Assembly (NCBI GenBank): GCA_000720535.1
Contig: JOAZ01000009.1
Span: forward strand, 174,240-238,239
Source: Streptomyces halstedii
GTDB lineage: Bacteria; Actinomycetota; Actinomycetes; Streptomycetales; Streptomycetaceae
DNA: 64,000 nt
Reading direction: 5' to 3'
Under the pieces are notes generated by a model. That model was not told the origin of the DNA and ran no database searches. It worked only from the letters and a program-made list of their open reading frames with translations. The position numbers were made by a program, and so were the translations under genes. Numbering within the stretch: the first letter of the stretch is position 1; every line of letters begins with the position of its first letter. This document shows positions 25,988 to 33,674 of this stretch, piece by piece.

Positions 25988-26899
25988 TCAGAGGCGTGGC
26001 CGGGCCCGCCTCCGCGCCAGGGCGAACACGGCGGCGCCGCCGAGGACCAGCGCCCCGGCGGCTGGGGCGAGCCAGGTGAGCGGCGCCGGGCCGGTCGCCG
26101 CGAGCGCGGGCAGCGGCTCCCCCGCCGCGCCGCGGTACGAAGCCGCGTCCGCGCCGTCCTCGTCCCGTCCGTCCGCGCCGTCGTCGTACCCTCCGTCCAC
26201 GACGGTGAAGGCATAGCCCTCGGACTCGCCGACCCAGTCGCCGTCCGACGTGCCGGGACCCTGCTGTCCGGCCTTCGCGGTCCGGCGCTGGACGACGGCG
26301 GCCGTCGCCGTGACGTTGCCCGGCCGGGTGTCCGAGGTGAACGCCATCCGGACCTCCACGGTGACGGTCTTCTTCGCGGGGACGGTGAAGCCGGGGAAGT
26401 CGTCGCCGCGCTCGCCGCTGCCGAAGACCCCGATCTGCTCGTCCCGGTCGGTGGACTCCCAGGTGACCCGGTGCTCCTCGTCGGGGTGCGTCCGCTCGAT
26501 GAACTCCAGCTGGATCTGCTCGGGCGTCAGCGCGCGGTCCTCGTCGGTGAGGACCAGGACGGGGTGGATGGCGCGGCAGGGCTCGGAGGTGGTGTTGGTC
26601 AGGTCCAGGTACCAGGTCCCGTAGCCGCCGCCGGAGGCGTAGGTGTCCGGCCCGCCGTGGATCCGGGTGGCGATCGGGAAGTCCCCTGCGTCCGGGTCCC
26701 CGCAGGCCGAAGGGGCGTCCGCGGCGGGCGGGGCGGCGGCGGTGACCGGGCCGGAGACGGCCGGGACCGGTGTGGTGACCGGGATGGCGACGGCGGCGGG
26801 GGTGCCGAGGAGTCCGGCCGGGACGACGAGGCCCGCGGCGAGGCCGAGGCGGGTGAGGGCACGGCCGTCGCGCAGCCGGGCCGGGGGCTTGGGGGGCAT
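25988..26899 (-). CDS. Secreted cell-surface protein with LAxTG sorting signal
   Basis: A 303-residue protein. Signal peptide (LGLAAGLVVPAGLLGTPAAVA), an Ala/Pro-rich linker, then a beta-sandwich-like domain (about 70-250: GTWYLDLTNTTSEPCRAIHPVLVL, KKTVTVEVRMAFT). The end has LAATG, a 20-residue helix (TWLAPAAGALVLGGAAVFAL) and RRRARPRL, the classic order of a sortase signal; LAxTG suits Streptomyces class E sortases. It should be covalently linked to peptidoglycan. ATG at 26899 with GAAGGGTG upstream. The gap 25886-25987 has GC-rich inverted segments that may terminate both convergent genes. Confidence 0.8.
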   Translation of the reverse strand: MPPKPPARLRDGRALTRLGLAAGLVVPAGLLGTPAAVAIPVTTPVPAVSGPVTAAAPPAADAPSACGDPDAGDFPIATRIHGGPDTYASGGGYGTWYLDLTNTTSEPCRAIHPVLVLTDEDRALTPEQIQLEFIERTHPDEEHRVTWESTDRDEQIGVFGSGERGDDFPGFTVPAKKTVTVEVRMAFTSDTRPGNVTATAAVVQRRTAKAGQQGPGTSDGDWVGESEGYAFTVVDGGYDDGADGRDEDGADAASYRGAAGEPLPALAATGPAPLTWLAPAAGALVLGGAAVFALARRRARPRL

Positions 26900-27166
26900 G
26901 GGGGACACCCTTCGCTGCTCGCTCGCCGGCAGTCGGGGCGGAGGGGCCACCGGGGGCCACCGGCTGTGGCGGCGACGCTGCCACGCGTCCACGGGCACCG
27001 CCAACCGCCGGGCGCGGAAGTCCGCCCGTTCGGGCGGGAGGAACCGCCCGAACGGCGCCCCCGGCGCTGCGGTCCGCCGGGTGCAGGCTCCCGGGTGCCG
27101 GTCTGCCGGTCGCGGCGGTCCGCCGGGTGCCCGGTCCCCCGGGTGGGATCCCGGCGCCGTCCGGGG

Positions 27167-28318
27167 TCAGTACGGCGGGGCCGCGAGGCCGCCCGGCCCG
27201 GCGGGGGGCTCGCCGGCGCGGCCGAAGAGGGGGGCCAGGACCAGGTGGGCGGCTCCCTCGACGACCGGGCGGTCGCCGCCGGGGGCGACGGTGACCGGGA
27301 CGGCGGGGCCGGTGCCCTCCCGGCGGGCGCGTTCCTCGACGACGGCGCGGACCCCGTCCGCGTACACGTCCTCGTCGGCGGCGACCGTGCGGCCGCCGAG
27401 GACGAGCCGGCCGATGTCGAGCAGCCCGACGAGATTGGCGGCTGCCGTCCCCAGGACCCGGGCCGCCTCGGCGAGATCGCCCCGGGCGACGGCCGCCAGG
27501 CAGAGCGCCTCGACGCAGCCCCGCCCGCCGCAGCCGCACGGCGGCCCGTCCAGCTGGAGGGTCTGGTGGCCGAACTCCCCCGCCCCGGTGCGCGCCCCCC
27601 GGTGCACGCCCCCGCCGAGCACGAGCCCGGCCCCGAGGCCCGTACCGAGGTGGAGGTAGGCGAAGTCGGCCCCGTCCGGGGCGCGCAGGGCGAGGCCGAG
27701 GGCGGCCGCGTTGGTGTCCTTGTCCACGACCACCGGCAGCCCGGTCCGCTCGGCGAGGGCCTCGCGCAGCGGGTAGCCGTCCCACTGCGGGAAGCCCGTC
27801 ACGCGGTGGAGTACGCCGTCGGTGTGGTCCAGCGGGCCGGGCAGGGCGGCGCCCACGCCGAACACGCGGTGGTCCTCGGTCCCGGGCGCGTCTGCCCGTA
27901 CCGTCTGCACCGCACGGGCCGCGGCCCCGACGACCTCGGCGGCCGGGGCGCCGAGGTCCAGCGGTGTGGTGCGGGTGGCGACCGGGGTTCCGGCGAGGTC
28001 GACCAGGACGGCGGTGGTCCCGTCGCGGTCCAGGTGGAGGCCGACGGCGTATCCGGCGTCCGGGACGAGACGCAGGACGGTACGGGGCTTGCCGCCGGTG
28101 GAGGCGAGGCGGCCCGCCTCGGCGGCGAGCCCTTCGGCGCGCAGCCGGGTGGTGATCTTGCTGACCGCCTGCGGGGTCAGCCCCGTACGCTCCGCGAGCT
28201 CCAGCCGGCTGATCCCCCGCTCACCGGCGGCACGCAGGAGATCGAGCACGAGTGAGGCGTTGTGGTGGCGCAAGGACGGCAGGTTCGCCCCGCCGCTCCT
28301 GCCGCTGCTCCTGTTCAC
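27167..28318 (-). CDS. ROK-family transcriptional regulator
   Basis: A 383-residue regulator: N-terminal winged helix (about 15-75, SRLELAERTGLTPQAVSKITTRL) plus a sugar-kinase-like ROK domain. The zinc motif CGCGGRGC and preceding EFGHQTL are intact, as are the phosphate loops (AVGLHLDRDGT, YLHLGTGLGAGLVLGGG). ROK repressors of this NagC/XylR type are released by a sugar or sugar phosphate. GTG start. It is divergent from an oxidoreductase gene, with an interrupted palindrome between them that is its likely operator. Confidence 0.88.
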   Translation of the reverse strand: MNRSSGRSGGANLPSLRHHNASLVLDLLRAAGERGISRLELAERTGLTPQAVSKITTRLRAEGLAAEAGRLASTGGKPRTVLRLVPDAGYAVGLHLDRDGTTAVLVDLAGTPVATRTTPLDLGAPAAEVVGAAARAVQTVRADAPGTEDHRVFGVGAALPGPLDHTDGVLHRVTGFPQWDGYPLREALAERTGLPVVVDKDTNAAALGLALRAPDGADFAYLHLGTGLGAGLVLGGGVHRGARTGAGEFGHQTLQLDGPPCGCGGRGCVEALCLAAVARGDLAEAARVLGTAAANLVGLLDIGRLVLGGRTVAADEDVYADGVRAVVEERARREGTGPAVPVTVAPGGDRPVVEGAAHLVLAPLFGRAGEPPAGPGGLAAPPY

Positions 28319-28341
28319 CGCCCCATTGTCTCTGTCGCTTG

Positions 28342-28368
28342 CACTTTGGCAACAGCGTTGCTTAAGTG
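28342..28368. promoter_or_regulatory. 27-bp interrupted palindrome, likely ROK operator
   Basis: Left arm CACTTTGGCAAC (28342-28353), spacer AGC, right arm GTTGCTTAAGTG (28357-28368); 10 of 12 positions are complementary. It lies between the divergent ROK and oxidoreductase starts and overlaps an upstream GTG, favouring the ATG at 28375 for the latter. Confidence 0.75.
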
Positions 28369-28374
28369 GCTGGC

Positions 28375-29493
28375 ATGACTGCCCCCACCCCTCTCCGCGT
28401 GGGGCTCGTCGGCTACGGCCTCGCGGGCTCCGTCTTCCACGCCCCGCTGGTCTCGGCCACGGCGGGCCTGGTCCTGGACACGGTCGTCACCTCGAACCCG
28501 GAGCGGCGGGCGGCCGCCGACGCGGAGTTCCCCGGGCTGCGGTTCGCCGCGACGCCGGAGGAACTGCTCGACCGCGCGGACGAGCTGGACCTGGTCGTGA
28601 TCGCGTCGCCGAACAAGACGCACGTGCCGATCGCGCGGGCCGCCCTGGAGGCCGGGCTGCCGGTGGTCGTGGACAAGCCGATCGCCGGGACGGCGGCCGA
28701 GGCCCGTGAGCTGGCGGCCCTGGCCCGGCAGCGGGGGCTCCTGCTCTCGGTCTTCCAGAACCGCCGCTGGGACAACGACTTCCTCACCCTGGCCCGGCTG
28801 GTCGAGGAGGGCGAGCTCGGTGACGTGCTGCGCTTCGAGTCGCGGTTCGAGCGGTGGCGGCCGCAGCTGAAGGGCGGCTGGCGCGAGTCGGGCGACCCGC
28901 AGGAGTTCGGCGGGCTGCTCTTCGACCTGGGCAGCCACGTGGTGGACCAGGCGCTGACCCTGTTCGGCCCGGTGGTACGGGTGTACGCGGAGTCCGACGT
29001 ACGCCGTCCGGGCGCGGCGGCCGACGACGACACCTTCCTCGCCCTGACCCACGCGAACGGCGTCCGCTCCCATCTGTACGCCAGCGCGACCACGGCCCAG
29101 CTCGGCCCGCGCTTCCGGGTGCTCGGCTCGACGGCGGGCTATGTGAAGTACGGGCTGGACCCCCAGGAGGCGGCCCTGCGCGAGGGTGACCGCCCGGCGG
29201 CCGGGCGGCCCTGGGGCGTGGAGCCGGAGGCGCTGTGGGGCCGCCTCGGGTCCGGCGAGTCGCCGCTGACCGGTGGGGGCGACCCGGTCCCCACCCTGCC
29301 GGGCGCCTACCCGGCGTACTACGCGGCCGTCGCCGCCGCCCTGCGCGGCACCGGCGAGAACCCGGTGACGGCGGAACAGGCCGCCGCCGCGCTGGACGTC
29401 CTGGAAGCCGCGCGCCGCTCGGCCCGCGAGGGCGTCACGGTCACCCTCCCCCACCCCGAAGGCCCGCACCAGGAAGAGGAGCCGCAGGCATGA
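28375..29493 (+). CDS. Gfo/Idh/MocA-family oxidoreductase
   Basis: A 372-residue NAD(P)-dependent sugar or inositol dehydrogenase-type enzyme. The Rossmann start is LRVGLVGYGLAGSVFHAPLV; VIASPNKTHVPIARAALEAGLPVVVDKPIAGT holds the family EKP-type Lys (here DKP). DFGG-type segment EFGGLLFDLGSHVVDQAL carries the catalytic His region. Likely controlled by the divergent ROK repressor. Its TGA overlaps the next gene (ATGA). The substrate is probably a sugar derivative, by family and regulator. Confidence 0.88.
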   Translation: MTAPTPLRVGLVGYGLAGSVFHAPLVSATAGLVLDTVVTSNPERRAAADAEFPGLRFAATPEELLDRADELDLVVIASPNKTHVPIARAALEAGLPVVVDKPIAGTAAEARELAALARQRGLLLSVFQNRRWDNDFLTLARLVEEGELGDVLRFESRFERWRPQLKGGWRESGDPQEFGGLLFDLGSHVVDQALTLFGPVVRVYAESDVRRPGAAADDDTFLALTHANGVRSHLYASATTAQLGPRFRVLGSTAGYVKYGLDPQEAALREGDRPAAGRPWGVEPEALWGRLGSGESPLTGGGDPVPTLPGAYPAYYAAVAAALRGTGENPVTAEQAAAALDVLEAARRSAREGVTVTLPHPEGPHQEEEPQA

Positions 29494-29969
29494 GCACCGG
29501 CGCGCCGACCATCTCCGAACTGATCGCGCAGGAAAGGCGGCTGACCCTGCCGCGCTTCGGCTACGACGACGCGTACGCGCTGGGCGGCCTGCTGGTCACG
29601 CTGGCCCGTGAGCGGCACGCACCGGTCGCGATCGACATCCGGCGCGGCCCCCAGCAGCTCTTCCACGCGGCGCTGCCCGGCTCCAGCGCGGACAACGACG
29701 CGTGGATCGAGCGCAAGCGCAGGGTGGTGGAGCGGTACGGCGAGAGTTCGTACCTGGTCGGCACCCGCTTCCGGGCGAAGGGCACCACCTTCGAGGAGTC
29801 CTCCCGGCTGGACCTGGACACCTACGCGGCGCACGGCGGCTCGTTCCCGATCGCCGTGGAGGGCGCGGGCGTCGTCGGCGCCGTCACGGTGTCGGGGCTC
29901 CCGCAGGCCGAGGACCACGCGCTGGTGGTGGAGGCCCTGGAGCAGTTCCTCACGCGTCGCACGTCCTGA
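29490..29969 (+). CDS. UPF0303 / heme-degrading-domain (GlcG/HbpS-like) protein
   Basis: A 159-residue cytosolic protein with PVAIDIRRGPQQLFHAALPGSSADNDAWIERKRRVVERYGESS and IAVEGAGVVGAVTVSGLPQAEDHALVVEALEQFL, the pattern of the UPF0303 members of the GlcG/HbpS superfamily. Some relatives bind heme, but biochemical function in this branch is unknown. The ATGA overlap with the oxidoreductase implies a two-gene operon and a shared pathway. Confidence 0.8.
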   Translation: MSTGAPTISELIAQERRLTLPRFGYDDAYALGGLLVTLARERHAPVAIDIRRGPQQLFHAALPGSSADNDAWIERKRRVVERYGESSYLVGTRFRAKGTTFEESSRLDLDTYAAHGGSFPIAVEGAGVVGAVTVSGLPQAEDHALVVEALEQFLTRRTS

Positions 29970-29985
29970 CGCGCGGGGCGGGGCG

Positions 29986-30018
29986 CCGCCGGTGCGGTCG
30001 GGCGCACCGCACCGGCGG
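29986..30018. terminator. Bidirectional terminator
   Basis: 12-bp stem CCGCCGGTGCGG / CCGCACCGGCGG with a 9-base loop, between convergent stops at 29969 and 30029. Confidence 0.75.
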
Positions 30019-30028
30019 TCCCCCTCTG

Positions 30029-30889
30029 CTACGCGTCCTTGAGCGCCTGCCGCTGCCGGCCCAGCCCCTCGACCTCGGCCTCCACGACGTCCCCGGCCCG
30101 TAGATACGGCTTGGGCTCCGGCCGCCCCATCGCCACGCCCGCCGGGGTGCCGGTGTTGACGACGTCGCCGGGGTAGAGCGTCATGAAGTGGCTGAGATAG
30201 CGCACGACCTCGCCCACCGGGAAGATCTGGTCCGCGGTGGTGCCGTCCTGCTTCAGCTCGCCGTTGACCCAGAGCCGCAGGCCGAGCGCCTGCGGGTCCG
30301 GCACCTCGTCGGCGGTGACCAGCCACGGCCCGAGCGGGTTGAACGTCTCGCAGTTCTTCCCCTTGTCCCAGGTGCCGCCGCGCTCCAGCTGGAACTCCCG
30401 CTCGGAGACGTCGTGCGCCGTCGCGTACCCCGCGACGTGTCCGAGGGCCTCATCGGCGGAGCCCAGACAGCGGGCGGTACGGCCGATGACCACCGCCAGT
30501 TCGACCTCCCAGTCGGTCTTGCGGCTGCCGCGCGGCACCAGCACGGTGTCCTCCGGGCCGACGACGGTGTCGGGGGCCTTGAGGAACACGATCGGCTCGT
30601 CGGGGATCGCCGCCCCGGTCTCCGCCGCGTGGTCGTGGTAGTTCAGCCCGACGCACACGATCTTGCCGATCCGGGCGACCGGCGGGCCGATGCGCAGCCC
30701 CTCGGCGTCCAGCGGCGGCAGTACGTCGGGTGTCTGTGCCGCCTGCCGCACCCGGGCCAGTGCCGACGCGTCGGCGAGCAGCTCGCCGTCGATGTCGGTC
30801 ACGAAGCCCGAGAGGTCACGCAAGGTCCCGTTACGGTCCAGCAGTGCGGGACGCTCCGCACCCGCCGTACCGACTCGAAGCAACTTCAA
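30029..30889 (-). CDS. Fumarylacetoacetate hydrolase-family protein
   Basis: A 286-residue metal-dependent C-C hydrolase/isomerase of the 2-hydroxyhepta-2,4-diene-1,7-dioate isomerase type. IVCVGLNYHDHAAETG is the substrate-side loop; the metal ligands sit in DWEVELAVVIGRTAR (E-x-E, with D in the downstream YATAHDVSERE). PGDVVNTGTPAGVAMG is the C-terminal signature. The TTG at 30889 with GGGGAGACGG upstream fits the family N-terminus (MKLLRVG). It is a single gene; the substrate, perhaps a sugar-acid or aromatic ring-cleavage product, is undetermined. Confidence 0.9.
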   Translation of the reverse strand: MKLLRVGTAGAERPALLDRNGTLRDLSGFVTDIDGELLADASALARVRQAAQTPDVLPPLDAEGLRIGPPVARIGKIVCVGLNYHDHAAETGAAIPDEPIVFLKAPDTVVGPEDTVLVPRGSRKTDWEVELAVVIGRTARCLGSADEALGHVAGYATAHDVSEREFQLERGGTWDKGKNCETFNPLGPWLVTADEVPDPQALGLRLWVNGELKQDGTTADQIFPVGEVVRYLSHFMTLYPGDVVNTGTPAGVAMGRPEPKPYLRAGDVVEAEVEGLGRQRQALKDA

Positions 30890-30973
30890 CGGTCCGTCTC
30901 CCCTTGGTCGTGATCGGGCCCGTCGATGGGTTGCGGCCAGCGAAAGGCTCGTCTGATCGTCCAAGACATCGGA

Positions 30974-31819
30974 TCACTCCGCAAGCCCCTGTTCACGCAC
31001 TGGACCCGCGCCCCGCACGGCCCCGCGCCCGCGCCGGGTCCCCGCCCCGGAGGAGTCCGGTGCCACGGCGGGCTCCTTCGCCGGCGCGTCCCGGTAGAGG
31101 AAGGCGCGCTCGACCGCGGTCCAGGTGGTGCTGGTGACGAGGTACAGCGCGGCGGCCAGCGGCACCACCGCCACGGAGAACAGCGTCAGGAACGACATCA
31201 GCGGCATCACCTTCGTCATCGCGCCCATGCCGGGGACCGGCGCCCCGTCCGGACCGGTCGCCGGGGTGACCGGGTTCGCCGCCATCTGCCGCTTGGTGCG
31301 CCCGTAGTTGAAGGTGGCGACGGCCGCGACGACCGCGAAGAGCCCCAGGTAGACCAGCCCCGCCCGGCCGAGGAGTCCACCGTCGGCGAGCGCGTCGTGC
31401 CAGCGCGCGCCGAGCGGGGCGCCGAGGAGCGCGTGGGAGAGCAGCGAGTTGGGCTCGCCGCCGATGCTGCCGCTGGAGAAGAGGTGGTAGAGCAGGAAGA
31501 AGGCGGGCATCTGGAGCAGGCTGGGCAGGCAGCCGGAGAACGGGGAGACCTTCTCCGCGGCGTGCAGTTCCATGAGCGCCTTCTGCATCCGCTCCGGGTT
31601 CTTCGCGTGCTTCTTGCGCAGCGCGGCGATCTGCGGCTGGAGCTTGGTGCGCGCCTTCTGGCCACGCGCCGCCGCCCGGGACAGCGGATGGACGGCGAGG
31701 CGTACGAGAGCGGTGAACAGGATGATCGCGGCCGCGGTGGACGCGGTCTGGAAGAACGGCTGGAGCAGGTCGGCGAGGGAGCCGACCAGGCTCGCGAAGG
31801 CGGACATGAACGCGGACAT
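30974..31819 (-). CDS. YidC/Oxa1-family membrane protein insertase
   Basis: A 281-residue YidC-like insertase. Hydrophobic segments include ILFTALVRLAVHPLS, PSLLQMPAFFLLYHLFSS, GLVYLGLFAVVAAVATF and MSFLTLFSVAVVPLAAALYLV. The conserved Arg in TALVRLAVHPLSR and the cytosolic KLQPQIAALRKKHAKNPERMQKAL coiled region are present. It is probably not the housekeeping copy, since rpmH-rnpA-jag are absent here; a paralogue for a subset of proteins is likely. ATG with GGAGGG upstream. The partner gene at 31919 lies 99 bp upstream on the same strand. Confidence 0.88.
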   Translation of the reverse strand: MSAFMSAFASLVGSLADLLQPFFQTASTAAAIILFTALVRLAVHPLSRAAARGQKARTKLQPQIAALRKKHAKNPERMQKALMELHAAEKVSPFSGCLPSLLQMPAFFLLYHLFSSGSIGGEPNSLLSHALLGAPLGARWHDALADGGLLGRAGLVYLGLFAVVAAVATFNYGRTKRQMAANPVTPATGPDGAPVPGMGAMTKVMPLMSFLTLFSVAVVPLAAALYLVTSTTWTAVERAFLYRDAPAKEPAVAPDSSGAGTRRGRGAVRGAGPVREQGLAE

Positions 31820-31918
31820 GGGTGAGCCCTCCGGGGGTCTCGTCGTGCCGGGAGAAGAGAGGTCGGCAGGACGGACCGCGCCGGGAACAGGCGGAGGCGG
31901 TGAAGCGGGTGCTGGTCC

Positions 31919-32257
31919 CTACGCGGCCGTCAGGAGGGCGGCGCCGGGCGCTCGGGGCCGGGTACGCCCCTTGGCGTCGGGGTCCCGTTGCGGCAGGAAC
32001 GCGGTGCGTTTCTCCCGGTCGCGCAGCGCGGTGCGCACCCGGGTGCGGGGCACGGGGACGGCGCAGCGGGCGCTGATGACGGAGCAGACGAGGAGGGCGG
32101 AACCGGCGGCCGCGGTGGCGGCGAGCGCCATCGCCGAAAGGCTGCCGCTCTCGGCGAGCAGGACCTCGGTGAGGAACAGGACGAGGAAGGCGGCGGGCCG
32201 GAGCACCGGCGCGAGCAGCCGGGTGGCCGCGCGACGCAGCCGGTCGGTGTCGCTCAT
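31919..32257 (-). CDS. Small membrane protein upstream of YidC paralogue
   Basis: A 112-residue protein with two membrane helices (APVLRPAAFLVLFLTEVLLAE and ALAATAAAGSALLVCSVISA) and a basic, Pro-rich C-terminus (RTRVRTALRDREKRTAFLP). It resembles the DUF6412-type proteins that, as I recall, accompany this YidC paralogue in Streptomyces. Together with YidC it may form an operon. Function unknown. Confidence 0.65.
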   Translation of the reverse strand: MSDTDRLRRAATRLLAPVLRPAAFLVLFLTEVLLAESGSLSAMALAATAAAGSALLVCSVISARCAVPVPRTRVRTALRDREKRTAFLPQRDPDAKGRTRPRAPGAALLTAA

Positions 32258-32569
32258 CGCCCCCCGCTCCCTGTCCTACGGCGCGTGCGCGCCCGCGATG
32301 TCCTTCAGCCGTCGTGCGACTGTCCTCCAGCCGTTATACACGAACGGCCGCGGCGGCCGGGCGCCCGTCGGCCACGCCCGGCCGCGGGCGGGGTCCACGA
32401 GAGCCGCCCGCACACGGTGCGCACAGGCCCTCCACGCGGCCCGCCGGAGGGGGCCCGGCGGGCCGCGCCACCGGCGCGGAAGCGGTCCGGCCGGGCGCCC
32501 GCGCCGCTCTTCCGTCACTCCGCCCGGGGCCCTCTCACCGCGCGCCCGCACCGCAGTACCGTGTGGTCC
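32258..32569. other. Intergenic region between divergent genes
   Basis: 312 bp of GC-rich DNA between the small membrane protein and the SEC-C gene. It must hold both promoters, but I see no convincing -10/-35 pair, operator or RNA. Confidence 0.5.
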
Positions 32570-33583
32570 ATGCGCCCCGACACGCCTGCCGAGCACACCA
32601 CCGAAGCCGAGCGCCTGCTGCGCACCGCGGCGCAGTACCCCGAGGATCACGAACCGCTGTTCCTCCAGGCCGCCGCCCATCTGGAGCTGGCCGACGACCG
32701 TGCCCGCGCCACCACGCTCTACGACGAACTCCTCGGATCGCCGGAATCCGCCCTCGACGCCCCGTATCTGATCAAAGCGCTCAAAGCGGCCAATCTCTGG
32801 GAGTACGGCCACGAGGCGGAGGCCCGCGCGATCCTCGACGGCCTCCGGTCCGCGGGCCCGCTCGACGCCGCGGCGTGGGAGATCGCCGCCCAGACGCTGG
32901 AGGCGCACGACGAGCTGGAGTCGGCCCATGACTTCTTCTCGACGGCGCTGACGCTCCTGCTCGCGCCGGGCGAGGACGTCCCGTACGCCACCCAGGCGCT
33001 GCTCACCGGAAGGCACCGGGTGCGGCGGCTGATGGGGTTCGGGCACGACGCCTGGGACGAGCTGGCGGACGCCCTGCACACGGCGGCCGTCCCGCTCGAC
33101 GAGCTGCACGACCCGAAGCGCCTGTGGTCCCTCGGCTCCTCCGACCCGGGCGAGCTGAAGGCGGAGATCACCCGGCTCCGCGCCGAACTGGGCGCCTACC
33201 GGGCGGCCTTGTCCCGCCCCTTCCCCGTCGCGGTGCTGCACTGGGCCGAGGACGAGCTGACCGAACTCCTCACCGTCTACCCGGAGTTGCGCCAGGAGTA
33301 CGCCGACCACGCGGACCATCTGACGCGCCTGGAAGCCTCGTTGCGGGACCTGCACGCCACCGGTACGCCGAATCTCGGCATCGTGACGGGCACGGTCCCC
33401 TCGTACGAGGCGTTCGCGGCCTCCGAGGCGGCGTCCCCGTCCGACCCGGGCCTCCTCCCCCAGTACGCCACCACGCTCGCCGCCCGAGGCCGCGCCGTGC
33501 CGTGGCCCCCGGCGCGCAGCGCGGACTGCTGGTGCGGCACCGGACGCCCGTACCGCCACTGCCACGGAGCGACGGCGGCGTAA
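32570..33583 (+). CDS. TPR-like helical protein with C-terminal SEC-C zinc motif
   Basis: A 337-residue soluble protein. The N-terminal half is helical repeats of TPR type (AERLLRTAAQYPEDHEPLFLQAAAHLELADDRARATTLYDELL and following helices). It ends with CWCGTGRPYRHCHG, the CxCx8CH SEC-C zinc-binding motif first seen at the SecA C-terminus. SEC-C proteins often act as adaptors to ribosomes, chaperones or nucleic acids; no specific role is assignable. ATG at 32570 chosen since the conserved helices start immediately after; no strong ribosome site is visible. Confidence 0.82.
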   Translation: MRPDTPAEHTTEAERLLRTAAQYPEDHEPLFLQAAAHLELADDRARATTLYDELLGSPESALDAPYLIKALKAANLWEYGHEAEARAILDGLRSAGPLDAAAWEIAAQTLEAHDELESAHDFFSTALTLLLAPGEDVPYATQALLTGRHRVRRLMGFGHDAWDELADALHTAAVPLDELHDPKRLWSLGSSDPGELKAEITRLRAELGAYRAALSRPFPVAVLHWAEDELTELLTVYPELRQEYADHADHLTRLEASLRDLHATGTPNLGIVTGTVPSYEAFAASEAASPSDPGLLPQYATTLAARGRAVPWPPARSADCWCGTGRPYRHCHGATAA

Positions 33584-33632
33584 CGGCTCCGGGCCCGGTC
33601 ACGGACGCGCGGCACGCCCACCACCCACGGAC

Positions 33633-33674
33633 CGCCGTGCCCCCGGTCCGGGTCGCCGTGCCCCCGGTCCGGGC
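33633..33674 (+). repeat. Two tandem 21-bp units
   Basis: The 20 bases CGCCGTGCCCCCGGTCCGGG occur at 33633-33652 and 33654-33673, in the gap between convergent genes. The last base touches the stop region of the lipoprotein gene. Confidence 0.8.
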
